64,000 nucleotides of DNA from an uncultured Pirellulaceae bacterium (GCA_938084685.1 CALKGE010000001.1:434001-498000), one strand, 5' to 3'. Positions 1-9,797 are shown, counted from the first letter of the stretch. Notes: generated from the sequence alone by a model not told the origin. A program made the numbers and translations.

Positions 1-1286
1 TTGGATTCTTCCTGTGACAGCAGGCCAGCCTTATGCAGTTGCAGGATGGCTGGCAGAGTGCCACGGACACGAATTGCTTCAAAGCTGCCGCCATTGATCA
101 ATTGCAGAAAAGGGACAACGAAATTGATCTCCCTGATTCCGCCCGGAGCATTGACGACATCCTGTTGACCGGTATCTTCCCAACGATGCAGCCGCCGTTT
201 TTGAGCTTTGATTCCAGTGATGTCGGCACGGTTGAGGTAGCGTCGATAGATCCATTTTTCCATGTGTTTCAGGAATCGCTGACCTAATCGGAGATCACCA
301 GCAATGGCTCGGGCATTGATCAATTCCTGACGTTGCCAGGTTCTACCCGAAAAGTCAAGGAATCGAATAGCATCGTTAATATGAACGGCTGTTGTGGAAG
401 ATTGGGCAGATAATTGAAAGCTGATGTCAATATCCAGTAGTTTGGTGCCGTTGGGCAGGGTCAGAAAACTGATGGTGTCGTTGAGAATAGTCGCATAACG
501 CTGTTCATCCTGCGACTGCCCGGATGGTGATTCTGACGGTTTGTTTTGATAGATCAGAAAGGCTTGCAGCGTGGTTCCGTAGCTGAGTTGGTTGCCAGCC
601 AGATCTCCCAGAGCAATGAGCGAGAAGGGAAGGTCGGCGGCCGAGGTAGCATTCAGCTGATGTTTCTTAATTGATTTCCGTGAGGCCAGCTCCACAGCAC
701 TTTGCAGCAGGGCTTCACAGAGTATGGATGTTTGATTGGCAACCACATCAGCGGGCTGTTTCATGACCAGGTCACCATAAGCAATCCGCAGCAGCTCGCG
801 ATTCCGGATCCGTTCGAGTTGCTCTGAAATGTCCGGATCACTTGCCAGATTCAGCACCTCGGTTCGGATTTCATCAATCAGGATTGCTCGATCAACCGGT
901 TGGCCGTCGGTCATACGAAGCAGGTCGTAGCACTCCGGATCCTGGATAAGAAGTTCAGCGATTTGCTCACTGGCTGAAAACATGACCAGCAAAGTTGGCA
1001 ATGCGGACTGGTCTCGTTCCCAAAGTGAACCCAGTGCAATGGGGTTACGTGATACGTTGGAGAATCGAGCCAGATAATTCAACGCTTGATTTGGCTTGGG
1101 TACGTTGGGAAGTGCCTGTTCCAGTTGAGTTGCTGTAACAGCGACCAGATCGAGTGTCATACCGGACTCGGCAATAGCTGTTAACGCGTCATGTGCCTGA
1201 CGCTTATCCGTGAGTGTCACGCTTTGAAACCACTTACGGGCGACAGCAGGTGAATCGAGAATTGTGATAAGCTGCTCGGTGTCCAT
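1..1286 (-). CDS. glnE: Glutamine synthetase adenylyltransferase, N-terminal part (runs off left edge)
   Basis: About 428 N-terminal residues are visible, read leftwards from an ATG at 1286; the gene continues beyond base 1, so the ORF track omits it. The order of blocks follows GlnE: an FSLIALGDLAGNQL block, a segment around TWQRQELINARAIAGD, and a GGIREINFVVPFLQL block. GlnE adds and removes AMP on glutamine synthetase to tune nitrogen assimilation. The first nucleotidyltransferase domain looks degenerate: the usual SDxDLIF metal site reads GTTLQAF, so both aspartates are lost, and RLRP is also missing. By family knowledge this first domain is the de-adenylylating half. The second domain lies outside the window. 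Identity as GlnE is fairly sure; activity of this half is doubtful. Confidence 0.85.
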   Translation of the reverse strand, partial: MDTEQLITILDSPAVARKWFQSVTLTDKRQAHDALTAIAESGMTLDLVAVTATQLEQALPNVPKPNQALNYLARFSNVSRNPIALGSLWERDQSALPTLLVMFSASEQIAELLIQDPECYDLLRMTDGQPVDRAILIDEIRTEVLNLASDPDISEQLERIRNRELLRIAYGDLVMKQPADVVANQTSILCEALLQSAVELASRKSIKKHQLNATSAADLPFSLIALGDLAGNQLSYGTTLQAFLIYQNKPSESPSGQSQDEQRYATILNDTISFLTLPNGTKLLDIDISFQLSAQSSTTAVHINDAIRFLDFSGRTWQRQELINARAIAGDLRLGQRFLKHMEKWIYRRYLNRADITGIKAQKRRLHRWEDTGQQDVVNAPGGIREINFVVPFLQLINGGSFEAIRVRGTLPAILQLHKAGLLSQEES

Positions 1287-1357
1287 GACCTGATCGCGTT
1301 CCTGAATATATTCCTAGTCTAGCACGCCACGACAGGAATCGACAATTACGAGTGCAC

Positions 1358-2044
1358 TCAGGATTGGACCAGCTGTAACCAGTCGATTTCCTGGCTCAGT
1401 CCCTGCTGGAAACCGACGGTGGCCAGAACGGGAGGGATACAACACCGTTCAATTTCCGCTGGATTCGAACGAAGGCTCAGATCCTGATCTCCGACAGGCT
1501 TCAGATGATTGATAATCACGCCTGCGATAGGAATTCCATCTTCGTAGGAAGCTGCCGTAATGAGCGTCTGCAGGGTGTGATTAATACACCCCAGTTTGTT
1601 GGGGACGACAACCACGAGCGGAAAGCCGAATGCATAAGCCAGATCCGCAACAAAGTGCTCGTCACTGATCGGTGACATCAGCCCACCTGCTCCTTCGACA
1701 ATGATAAAGTCTGAATGTTCTTGCCAGAACTGGATTCCATCTACCAGCAACTGCGAGTTAATCTCTTTTCCCTCTGCCTTGGCGGCGAGATGGGGTGCCA
1801 GCGGAGCGGCAAACATTTGTGGGCAAACATCTTCTACTGTGCCAGGTTTACCAGCCGCATTCCACAGCGCATCTGCATCTTCACTGAATAGTGTGCCGTT
1901 GCCTTGATCGATACAACCACTGGCGGCTGGTTTGTAGACGCCGACGTTCACACCCTGAGCTCGCAGTTGCCTGGCAATGAGTGCAGATACGTACGTTTTC
2001 CCGACTTCGGTGTCGGTGCCAGTAACAAAGATTCCCGCTGTCAT
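1358..2044 (-). CDS. bioD: Dethiobiotin synthetase
   Basis: ATP-dependent closure of the ureido ring of diaminopelargonate with CO2, the penultimate step of biotin synthesis, in the cytoplasm. The 228-residue protein opens with a P-loop (FVTGTDTEVGKT) and has the VEGAGGLMSPI block typical of BioD. The ORF track extends the frame to 2179, but that extension overlaps aroE and has no similarity to the family; the ATG at 2044, directly before the TAGIFVTGTD strand, is the natural start. It lies 8 bases after the aroE stop, so the two are probably co-transcribed. No other biotin gene is in the window. Confidence 0.93.
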   Translation of the reverse strand: MTAGIFVTGTDTEVGKTYVSALIARQLRAQGVNVGVYKPAASGCIDQGNGTLFSEDADALWNAAGKPGTVEDVCPQMFAAPLAPHLAAKAEGKEINSQLLVDGIQFWQEHSDFIIVEGAGGLMSPISDEHFVADLAYAFGFPLVVVVPNKLGCINHTLQTLITAASYEDGIPIAGVIINHLKPVGDQDLSLRSNPAEIERCCIPPVLATVGFQQGLSQEIDWLQLVQS

Positions 2045-2052
2045 GAGGTGAT

Positions 2053-2901
2053 TCAGATTTCCAGATATTCTTCGAGAGCTTCTCGCATTACCGCTGGATT
2101 GGGGTCGACGTCGGTCCAGATTTTGAATCCGATGACGGCTTGGTTGACGAGCATGCCCAGGCCATCCAGAGTTCGACATTCACGTTGTTGGGCATCACGA
2201 AGCAGGCGAGTCATGGGCGGGTTGAAGACGACGTCCGCGACAACCATGTCGGATGAAAGTGTTTCGACATCCAGGGGTACTCGGGCATCGGCATCTCCCA
2301 GCCCAATACTTGTTGCGTTAATTACGACATTGACGTCATCATCCACTTCGTAATCACCATCCAGAACAATCAGACTGGCGTGTACCCCTTCGATGTTGTT
2401 AAGCAGGTCGACCAGCTCCTGACCACGGGATTCAGTGCGATTCACAATGGTGATGTCGGTCACTCCGTTGAGTGCCAGTTCTACTGAAATGGCTCGCGCG
2501 GCTCCTCCCGCACCCAGGATCACGACTTTTTGCCCGGCAGGTTCGAGTACTGTTTTCAGCGACTGGACAAATCCTTTGCCATCGGTGTTTTCACCGATCA
2601 ACTGACCATCCACCACATTGACACAGTTGACCGCGCCCATACGTTCAGCAGCTTCACTCAGTCCGTCAAGATATTGAATCACTTCCACCTTATGAGGGAT
2701 AGTAAAGTTTCCTCCCCGCAGTCCCATGGCCCGAAAACCAGCCATCGCATCTTTTAAATTCTCGGCAGGGACTTCCAGAGTGAGATATCGCCAGTCGAGT
2801 TCACAGTCTTCAAAAGCTCGTTCCATCATAAATTGAGTGGGATTACCGGCGACCGGCTGCCCCATGCATGACACAAGTTCTTGAATTGGTTTATCTGCCA
2901 C
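2053..2901 (-). CDS. aroE: Shikimate dehydrogenase
   Basis: NADP-dependent reduction of 3-dehydroshikimate to shikimate in the aromatic amino acid pathway. The protein has 282 residues, normal for AroE. It shows the substrate-domain motif NFTIPHK with the catalytic lysine, the GENTDGKGF motif, and a dinucleotide-binding GAGGAARAI stretch. The usual N-terminal shikimate-binding H-S-x-S-P motif reads AGNPTQ, a clear departure. The start is GTG, preceded by AAGGA at a spacing of 8 bases. It is followed by bioD after 8 bases. The function is likely intact, but the altered motif leaves some doubt about substrate range. Confidence 0.9.
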   Translation of the reverse strand: MADKPIQELVSCMGQPVAGNPTQFMMERAFEDCELDWRYLTLEVPAENLKDAMAGFRAMGLRGGNFTIPHKVEVIQYLDGLSEAAERMGAVNCVNVVDGQLIGENTDGKGFVQSLKTVLEPAGQKVVILGAGGAARAISVELALNGVTDITIVNRTESRGQELVDLLNNIEGVHASLIVLDGDYEVDDDVNVVINATSIGLGDADARVPLDVETLSSDMVVADVVFNPPMTRLLRDAQQRECRTLDGLGMLVNQAVIGFKIWTDVDPNPAVMREALEEYLEI

Positions 2902-3027
2902 GGTGAAAGTCCTTACGTGGAAGGGTCTAAGTATCGAGTTCCCGTTATGTTTAGTTTTATTAGGGAGAATTCAGTTCTGCAATTATGGGTTTCAAAAATC
3001 CGTACCTAATTACTCTGGTTACTTTGG

Positions 3028-3846
3028 TTACTCTGGCAAGTAGATTCGGTTAACAGGTGCAGATTCCATGGTCGTGTTATTGCGGCGGGCTTTGATGCGG
3101 ACGTAGGGAGCTGCATAGCAGCAACGTTCGCCAAAACTGTCGCGAGGTGCATTGGGGTCAGCGTGAAACGGCTCGACCAGATCTTCAATAACAAAACCAC
3201 TGCGGCAGATACCACCGATGATTTCTTCCCACCGATGAAGAAACTCCATCGTTCCCTCTTCCCGTAAGCGAGTACCCTGGACCGGCGGTAGTGGTCCCTG
3301 CCGATAGTAGGGTTCTATCAATTCATAGCCATTGGCTGAGCGATTCGTGCTGGCTTGCAGACTGGTCGGTTGCTTGTGCTGGCTGATGTATAGCCCGCCG
3401 GGCCTGGTAATCCGGGCAACTTCAGAAAAGACGTTTGCAATCGATGGAAGATAACAGGTGCTTACCGGATGGATGACAATGTCAAACGCTGCATTGGTAA
3501 ACATTGACAGGTCATCCATCGATGTTTCAACCACTCGTAGATCCATACCGCGTTCGGCAGCGACTTCGCGGTCAAGTTCCAGCATGGCAGGCGAGATATC
3601 AACCACAGTTACGTTGGCACCCGTTGCCGCGTAGATTGCACTTTGTCGGCCACCCCCAGCGGCTAAACAGAGAACTTCCTTTCCGCTAAGATCTCCTCCC
3701 AGCCAACCAATTGCATCGACCGTGTGCAGAGGTTGATGAAGGTCTTCATCTTTGGCAGGTCGAGTAAACCGCTTTTTCCCGGCCACCATCCGATTCCAGG
3801 CATCACGATTGTGCTGTTTGGCAATGGCTTGCTGATTGTCGTCCAT
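3028..3846 (-). CDS. Class I SAM-dependent methyltransferase
   Basis: The 272-residue protein has a Rossmann-type methyltransferase core starting near residue 55. The SAM-binding loop reads LCLAAGGGRQS, a variant of the ExGxGxG loop, and an acidic residue ends strand 2 (VTVVDISPAML). A later VSEVARITRPGG-like block (SEVARITRPGGLY) is the usual post-core segment. The substrate cannot be read from sequence. It starts 9 bases after the stop of the upstream secreted hydrolase gene on the same strand, which suggests co-transcription, although the two proteins have no obvious shared task. Confidence 0.8.
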   Translation of the reverse strand: MDDNQQAIAKQHNRDAWNRMVAGKKRFTRPAKDEDLHQPLHTVDAIGWLGGDLSGKEVLCLAAGGGRQSAIYAATGANVTVVDISPAMLELDREVAAERGMDLRVVETSMDDLSMFTNAAFDIVIHPVSTCYLPSIANVFSEVARITRPGGLYISQHKQPTSLQASTNRSANGYELIEPYYRQGPLPPVQGTRLREEGTMEFLHRWEEIIGGICRSGFVIEDLVEPFHADPNAPRDSFGERCCYAAPYVRIKARRNNTTMESAPVNRIYLPE

Positions 3847-3855
3847 AATTCGCTC

Positions 3856-4860
3856 CTACTCCGTTTCGACGTGCACATTCTGACCTTGCGCATTGGTTTG
3901 AAATTTGCTGAGCCAGTCGAAAGCGGCAGCGGCGATTCCTTCGTGTCCCCCTTCAAAAATGGTGACTCGGCTTTGAGCCGCATAGCGCCGCAGGTGGATT
4001 TCGCGTCCTAACACTTTGTCTGTCATCTGGTCAGAGGCCCAGGGAGTGACGAGGCGTCCAGCGGGAGTACTCAAAGCTTTCATCTCCTGGGCAGTAACAG
4101 GTTTTGTTTTCGCTGCCGTGGCGATTACATTGAACGCCTTCAGGGAATGTGAAATGGGTACAGATCCTGTGTGGCCGTCATGGATTCCGGCAGCTATATC
4201 GAGGGGGACTCGTATCGAATTTGCCAGATAGTGGATGGGGGATCGTTCTTTATACTGTTGATCGACCATGGCATTGGTTCCAGGTGCGCCACCACAACTT
4301 GCTCGCAGCATGGCCCCGTATCTTGTTTCGGCATGTTTTTCATGCCACTTGGAGAGGTCACTAATGCCTACCCAGGCACTGGCTGCCGTCCAGTACTGTG
4401 GGTGCCGACTCACCATCAGCATCGTCATATGCCCGCCGCCTGAAACACCCGCAAGATAAATCCTCGATTTATCCGTGCGATACGTGGCTTTGGCGTAGGC
4501 CAGGGCATCGAGAATATCCTGCTGGGCGAGCTTACTACCGCAAGCTTCGGGCCGACTGTTGGGGCCACGGAAGTGAGGGAAGATGTAGATCCAGTCGCGA
4601 TCAAAGGCCTGCTTTTCCCACTCGGCGTTGTTCTGTTCCACCGAACTGCTCCAGGTATGCAAGGCAACCAGGACCGGATATCGTTGGCTTTCAGATGTGT
4701 CATACCCCTTGGGCAGGATGACGTAACAGGGCTGCTGCGAGTTGTCGACCGAACTGGTAATCATTACCTTCTGCTTTGTCTGGCCGTAGACTGAAGCGGT
4801 GCACAGTAGTGCTAACATGCCAAGGCAAAAGGGCCGGGTTATGGTTGTTGAAGAGATCAT
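3856..4860 (-). CDS. Secreted alpha/beta-hydrolase (esterase/PHB-depolymerase-like)
   Basis: The protein of 334 residues begins with a signal peptide (hydrophobic stretch ending in TASVYGQ). A nucleophile elbow GVSGGG lies near the middle; a candidate acid is in GIHDGHTGS and a candidate histidine in FEGGHEG. This layout matches secreted esterases related to poly(3-hydroxybutyrate) depolymerases and prolyl oligopeptidase-like hydrolases. It likely acts outside the cytoplasmic membrane on esters or polymers; the actual substrate is unknown. It is divergent from the plus-strand secreted-protein cluster, with a shared promoter region of about 130 bases. Confidence 0.75.
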   Translation of the reverse strand: MISSTTITRPFCLGMLALLCTASVYGQTKQKVMITSSVDNSQQPCYVILPKGYDTSESQRYPVLVALHTWSSSVEQNNAEWEKQAFDRDWIYIFPHFRGPNSRPEACGSKLAQQDILDALAYAKATYRTDKSRIYLAGVSGGGHMTMLMVSRHPQYWTAASAWVGISDLSKWHEKHAETRYGAMLRASCGGAPGTNAMVDQQYKERSPIHYLANSIRVPLDIAAGIHDGHTGSVPISHSLKAFNVIATAAKTKPVTAQEMKALSTPAGRLVTPWASDQMTDKVLGREIHLRRYAAQSRVTIFEGGHEGIAAAAFDWLSKFQTNAQGQNVHVETE

Positions 4861-4991
4861 TTTTGAAGACTCAAAGATAAGAATTACGACGTGGAAGTTT
4901 GACTAGCACCAATTGGAGCACTTAAAATGAAAGTTCGGTGAATCCCACCTTATATGCATCCTACCTTTTTATACGTTCACCTGAAGCAGTT

Positions 4992-7289
4992 ATGAAAGAA
5001 TTACGACGTCTGATCCCCGTCTTTCTGGTGGTAATAATTTTTGGCACCCATTCGGTGTTGGCCGCCCCTAATATTACGTCCGCTTCTCCTCGTGGAATAC
5101 CTGCTGGAGCAACAACAGAGGTTAGTTTGGCGGGAGCGTCTCTGACATCACCACTGAAGGTTTGGACAAGTTTTCCAGCCGACGTGGAAGTGTTAGCAAC
5201 GCCGGAAGGAGTGGATGATGCGACCCATGCAAAGCTCCGGGTTACCCTGGCCGATAGTGTTGAAGTTGGAGTAGGAGCGATTTCAGTTGCCAATGCTACG
5301 GGTGTATCCCAGCTTTATATCGTGGTTGTTGATGATGCACCAGTGATTACAGAGCCGTCGCCCAATAATGCGTTGGCTGATGCGGCGTTGATTACCTTAC
5401 CTGCAGCGGTTCAGGCTGCATCCAGCGGTGCGGCAGCCGACTTTTTCAAGTTTGAAGCTCGAGCCGGGCAGGTTGTTTCAGTCGATGTGTTGGCGTCGCG
5501 CGTGAACTCTACGATGGATCCTGTGGTCAGGCTTCTGGCTGCGGACGGAACAGAGTTGGCCTATGCAGATGACAGCGAAGGTTTAGGAGCGGATGCTCGA
5601 GTGCAGACAAAGATTCCCGCCGACGGTCAATATGCGGTCGAGGTTCAGGATAGCAAGTATGCCGGTAATCTTCCCTACTACATCCGGATTGGAGAATTTC
5701 CACTCGCTACAACAACATTGCCTGCAGCTATTCAGGTTGGCGGTGAGCGTGAAGTGAATTTTACTGGTTCGGGTGTGGAGGCAATCTCGGATAAAGTGGT
5801 TCTCGCTGCAACCAGTGCGGGTGGTGATGTTCATGCAGGTGCTCGGGCCGAGCAGGGGCAAATGTCGGGCTTTGCGCGAGCCCTGGCCAGTTCGCATCCG
5901 CAGGCAGTGGAAGTAGAACCGAATAACGAAATCGCTCAGGCAACCGGAGCGGTATTTCCCGGTGGTGCCAGTGGTGTTTTTCAGCAGGCCGGGGACAAAG
6001 ATTATTTCAAATTCAGTGCCACCAAGGGCCAACGTTTGCGTTTTTCAGGTCACTCGCTGAAACTTGGTTCGCCAGCGGTCGTTAATTTCCGAGTGCTCAA
6101 GCTGGACGGAAGTCAACTCGCTGCAGCACCAATCAATCCGGAAAACGAGTACGCTGTGGCATGGAGTGTCCCGGAAGATGGTGAATATCTGTTGGAAACC
6201 AGCGAGTTGCTGCAACGTGGTGGTGAAGCATATGCCTACGTCGTTGAAGTTGCGGCCGGCAACACGTTTACGCTGACTCTGAAAAATGATAAAGCCACTC
6301 GCAATCGATTCCTGGTGGATGAAGGTAAAGGTGGATTTCAGTTTCCCATCACCGTACTCCGTGATGGCTATGTCGGTCCTATCACGATTAAATCAAGGAC
6401 TGAGATTCCTGGAGCTACCTGGCACAATAATGTGATTGCCAAAGATGGTAAAGAAATTACGGTGCTACTGGAGTTTTCAGAGGAGACGAAGGCCGGAGAT
6501 TTTGTCAATCTGGAAATCGTGGGTGAGGCAGAAATCGATGGTCAGACGGTTCAAGTTCCTTTGACATCCCGGGACTGGACGAGAACTCAGTTTGCGCCCA
6601 TCACTTATCCCTATGCATTTTTGCAGGGAGTGGTTCAGTATACGACTGTGCCCGCGATTGAAGAGTTCTTTGAGCCCAAGTTTGAGCCGGAAGCGGTCTA
6701 TGTCGCCCGTGGAGAGACAACGGCAACGCTCAAGATGTCGACCGCCAGTAAGCACAAGGACTTCAAGGGCACGTTGGCTCGAATGTTTGAGGATGTTCCA
6801 GAAGGCATTACCGTGGCAGATAAAGCGGACAAAGGAGTCCACACCATTACGGTGACGGTACCTGCTGATCTGGCGGAAGAAAAAGCATTCACAGTGAAAG
6901 CTTATGCGGAACATGCAGGTCACCTGCAGTTTGTAAAACGGAGTGTTCCGATCAAGGTGGTGGACCCACTGACTGTCACGATCAAACTCGAAGCGGCCAT
7001 TGCTGCCGGAGCAAGCCAAAAGGCAATAGTATCTGTGGTCCGGGGGCCTGGTTCCGCTGCGGAGCCTGTCACACTGACGCTGGCGGGCTTGCCAGACAAG
7101 GTGACCGTTCCTGCAGAGCTGACCATTGCTGCAGATAAAACAGAGTTGGAAGTAGAAATAGCAGCGGCCGCTGATGCAGCTGTCGCCAAAACAGACGGGA
7201 TCACCGTCACTGCAAAGTCAAAATATGCTGGCAAAGATGTGTCAGCTGTTAGTGCCGCCATCACAGTTGAAGTGAAAGCGGCAGAATAG
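4992..7289 (+). CDS. Secreted protein with bacterial pre-peptidase C-terminal (PPC) domains
   Basis: The protein has 765 residues if started at the ATG at 4992, which is followed directly by a signal peptide (KELRRLIPVFLVVIIF, cleavage after LAA). The ORF track starts at an upstream GTG that adds a non-signal-like extension. Two PPC-type beta domains are visible, one around ADFFKFEARAGQ and one around KDYFKFSATKGQ, with beta-rich Ig-like segments before and after. No protease domain is seen, so this is probably a binding or structural envelope protein. It is followed after 20 bases by the DUF1549/DUF1553 gene, a recurrent planctomycete arrangement of secreted proteins with no settled function. 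Confidence 0.75.
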   Translation: MKELRRLIPVFLVVIIFGTHSVLAAPNITSASPRGIPAGATTEVSLAGASLTSPLKVWTSFPADVEVLATPEGVDDATHAKLRVTLADSVEVGVGAISVANATGVSQLYIVVVDDAPVITEPSPNNALADAALITLPAAVQAASSGAAADFFKFEARAGQVVSVDVLASRVNSTMDPVVRLLAADGTELAYADDSEGLGADARVQTKIPADGQYAVEVQDSKYAGNLPYYIRIGEFPLATTTLPAAIQVGGEREVNFTGSGVEAISDKVVLAATSAGGDVHAGARAEQGQMSGFARALASSHPQAVEVEPNNEIAQATGAVFPGGASGVFQQAGDKDYFKFSATKGQRLRFSGHSLKLGSPAVVNFRVLKLDGSQLAAAPINPENEYAVAWSVPEDGEYLLETSELLQRGGEAYAYVVEVAAGNTFTLTLKNDKATRNRFLVDEGKGGFQFPITVLRDGYVGPITIKSRTEIPGATWHNNVIAKDGKEITVLLEFSEETKAGDFVNLEIVGEAEIDGQTVQVPLTSRDWTRTQFAPITYPYAFLQGVVQYTTVPAIEEFFEPKFEPEAVYVARGETTATLKMSTASKHKDFKGTLARMFEDVPEGITVADKADKGVHTITVTVPADLAEEKAFTVKAYAEHAGHLQFVKRSVPIKVVDPLTVTIKLEAAIAAGASQKAIVSVVRGPGSAAEPVTLTLAGLPDKVTVPAELTIAADKTELEVEIAAAADAAVAKTDGITVTAKSKYAGKDVSAVSAAITVEVKAAE

Positions 7290-7309
7290 CCTTTAAGGAA
7301 TTAGTAGTA

Positions 7310-9769
7310 ATGCAATTTCGTAACCTGCGTAAAACGTATGTGTTAATGGTAGCCAGTTTGCTCTGGAGTGGTTTAGCCACCGTGGGCCTGCAGGCGGAAG
7401 AAGCTCAGCTCGAGCGGATTGAAGTCTATCCTGCTGAAGTGCAGTTGACTGGTGTGCGAGAGCAGGCCCAGTTGGTTGTGACGGGGCATTTTGCGGATGG
7501 TTCTATCCAGGACCTGACGCGCGCGGCTACCGTCTCGACAGCTAATGCGGAGGTGGTGACTGTTGATGGAACGGTTGCTTATCCTCAAGCCAATGGGGAC
7601 GGCGCACTGAATGTTGAAGCTGGAGGAAAAACGGCCACGGTGAAAGTGGTTGTGACGAATCAGGATCAGCCTCAACCGGTCTCTTTCCTGTACGATACGT
7701 TAGCTGCATTGAGTAAGAATTCGTGTAATGCCGGTGCCTGCCATGGTTCGCCAAGTGGAAAAGGAGGTTTTCGTTTATCGCTACGAGCCTTTGATCCAAA
7801 GCTGGATGAACTGACTCTCATCCGGGAAGATTTTGGCCGTCGTACCAATTCACTGGATCCAGAAAACAGCCTGTTGTTGCTCAAGCCACTGATGAAAGTC
7901 GCTCATGGAGGGGGTCGGCAAATTCGCGCGGGCGATCCTGCTTACGCCGTGATTCGGGACTGGATTGCGGAGGGGTGCAAAATGGATACTGCCGAGGCGG
8001 CTCGTCCGGTGAAAATCGAAGTTTATCCGAAGTCCGGCCGAGTATTAAAGAAACCCGCGATGCAGCAGCAGCTCAGTGTGTGGGCCCATTTTTCCGATGG
8101 AAGTGTCCGCGACGTAACTCCGTTGGCCGTCTTCTCCAGCTCTGATGTGGAAGTTGCTGATGTGGATCGTAATGGATTAGTTGAAGGACTCAAGCGAGGT
8201 GAGGTCGCTGTGGTTGTTCGCTATCTTGAGTTCATCGAGTCGAGTTTCATTACGTTTGTAGAGGATGTCGAGAATTTTGTCTGGAACGATCCTCAAGTTA
8301 ATAACTATATCGATGTTGCTGTTGACGACAAACTCAAGCAATTAAAGTATCTGCCTTCCGACTTGTGTACGGATGAGGAATTTATTCGTCGTGTTTACCT
8401 GGATGTCATTGGTATCCTGCCGACGCTGGAGGAAGTGACCGCATTTGCGGCGGATGAAGATCCGGCCAAACGTGACAAGACGATCGACAGTTTGCTCGAT
8501 CGATCCGAGTTTTCCAAGTTTTGGGCTCTTAAATGGGGTGACTTATTACGTTTGACCAGTGGCCAGGTGACCAACGAAGGTGTGTATAAATACTATCGCT
8601 GGGTGGAACGGTCTTTCCGGGAAAACCAGCCCTATGATGAATTTGCCACGGAACTGCTTACGGCAACGGGAAGTACATTCAGTAATCCGGCAGCTAATTT
8701 TTATCGCACGTCGAAGGATATGAATGACTGCGTCGAAACAATCTCGCAGGTGTTCCTCGGCGCACGTTTGCAATGTGCCAAATGTCATAATCATCCGTTT
8801 GAACGCTGGACGCAGGATAACTACTATGGCATGGCAGCATTTTTCAACCGGGTGCAACGAGCCAACACGAAGCGTGCTAATGAGATGTTTATCTACGTTT
8901 CTCAAAGCGGGGAAGTTACGCAACCTCGTACTCAACAGCAGATGAAACCATGGGCGCCGGGTGTAGGAGACATTGAGGAACCCAACGAGTTTGATCGACG
9001 AATCGACTTTGCCAACTGGTTAACCAAACCAGACAACCCTTACTTTGCCAAGATTGAAGTAAATCGCATTTGGAGCCAGGTCTTTGGGCGAGGAATCGTT
9101 GAGCCGGCAGATGATTTCCGCGATACCAATCCACCCAGTAATGCCGTATTGCTGGATCAATTGGCAAAGGATTTCGTTGAGAACGGCTATGACCGGAAAA
9201 AAATACTGGCGACGATCCTGAAAAGCCGAACCTATCAGACCAGCTATCAGCCAAATGAATTTAACGAGGACGATACCAAGTACTTCTCGCACTATCAGCC
9301 TCGATTATTGTCAGCCGAACAGCTGCTCGATGCGATCTGTCATGTAACTCAGGTAGCAGAGTCCTTTGGTGGTTTGCCTCCCGGAACGAAGGCAACCCAT
9401 TTGCCGGCGCCGGATCTGGTGAATAACGAGTTTCTCAAGATCTTTGGTCAGCCAGAACGTCAAACGGTATGTGCTTGTGAGCGTACCAATGAATCCAACC
9501 TGAGTATGGCGATTCAGTTTTTCAATGGTCCGTTGATTTACAACAAACTGAAAAACGAATCCAATTCGTTCCGTAAGTCGATTACGGCAGGAGAAGATGA
9601 CACGCAGATTATCACTCGACTCTATAACCTGGCGGTTTGCCGAAATCCAAGTGAAACGGAATTGAAAGCCAGCCTGGATCACATTGCGTCCAAAGAGAAC
9701 CGGGTAGAGGCATTGGAAGACATTTGCTGGGCGATTCTTAATACCAATGAATTCCTGTTCCAGCACTAA
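7310..9769 (+). CDS. Secreted DUF1549/DUF1553 protein with Ig-like and cytochrome-type motifs
   Basis: The protein has 819 residues with a signal peptide ending near LQAEE. In order: a BIG2-like Ig domain (about 35-115), a cysteine motif CNAGACH (C139, C144, H145), a second Ig-like domain (about 230-310), DUF1549 (about 330-550) containing CAKCH (C489-H493), and DUF1553 in the last third. CAKCH is a canonical CxxCH haem-attachment motif; CNAGACH has four residues between the cysteines. RBS AAGGA sits about 10 bases before the ATG. These proteins are hallmarks of Planctomycetes and are suspected to be envelope haem proteins; their role is unproven. It is probably in an operon with both neighbours. 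Confidence 0.85.
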   Translation: MQFRNLRKTYVLMVASLLWSGLATVGLQAEEAQLERIEVYPAEVQLTGVREQAQLVVTGHFADGSIQDLTRAATVSTANAEVVTVDGTVAYPQANGDGALNVEAGGKTATVKVVVTNQDQPQPVSFLYDTLAALSKNSCNAGACHGSPSGKGGFRLSLRAFDPKLDELTLIREDFGRRTNSLDPENSLLLLKPLMKVAHGGGRQIRAGDPAYAVIRDWIAEGCKMDTAEAARPVKIEVYPKSGRVLKKPAMQQQLSVWAHFSDGSVRDVTPLAVFSSSDVEVADVDRNGLVEGLKRGEVAVVVRYLEFIESSFITFVEDVENFVWNDPQVNNYIDVAVDDKLKQLKYLPSDLCTDEEFIRRVYLDVIGILPTLEEVTAFAADEDPAKRDKTIDSLLDRSEFSKFWALKWGDLLRLTSGQVTNEGVYKYYRWVERSFRENQPYDEFATELLTATGSTFSNPAANFYRTSKDMNDCVETISQVFLGARLQCAKCHNHPFERWTQDNYYGMAAFFNRVQRANTKRANEMFIYVSQSGEVTQPRTQQQMKPWAPGVGDIEEPNEFDRRIDFANWLTKPDNPYFAKIEVNRIWSQVFGRGIVEPADDFRDTNPPSNAVLLDQLAKDFVENGYDRKKILATILKSRTYQTSYQPNEFNEDDTKYFSHYQPRLLSAEQLLDAICHVTQVAESFGGLPPGTKATHLPAPDLVNNEFLKIFGQPERQTVCACERTNESNLSMAIQFFNGPLIYNKLKNESNSFRKSITAGEDDTQIITRLYNLAVCRNPSETELKASLDHIASKENRVEALEDICWAILNTNEFLFQH

Positions 9770-9797
9770 GAACTAACTCGAGAGTATTATCAGACAG

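Noticed and set aside
33-287. 84-residue plus-strand ORF at the left edge
   Set aside because: It is antisense to the conserved glnE frame and lacks family similarity.
1904-2353. 149-residue plus-strand ORF over bioD and aroE
   Set aside because: It is antisense to two well-conserved genes and low in complexity; a shadow frame.
5583-6032. 149-residue minus-strand ORF inside the PPC protein gene
   Set aside because: Shadow of a protein with clear signal peptide and domains on the other strand.
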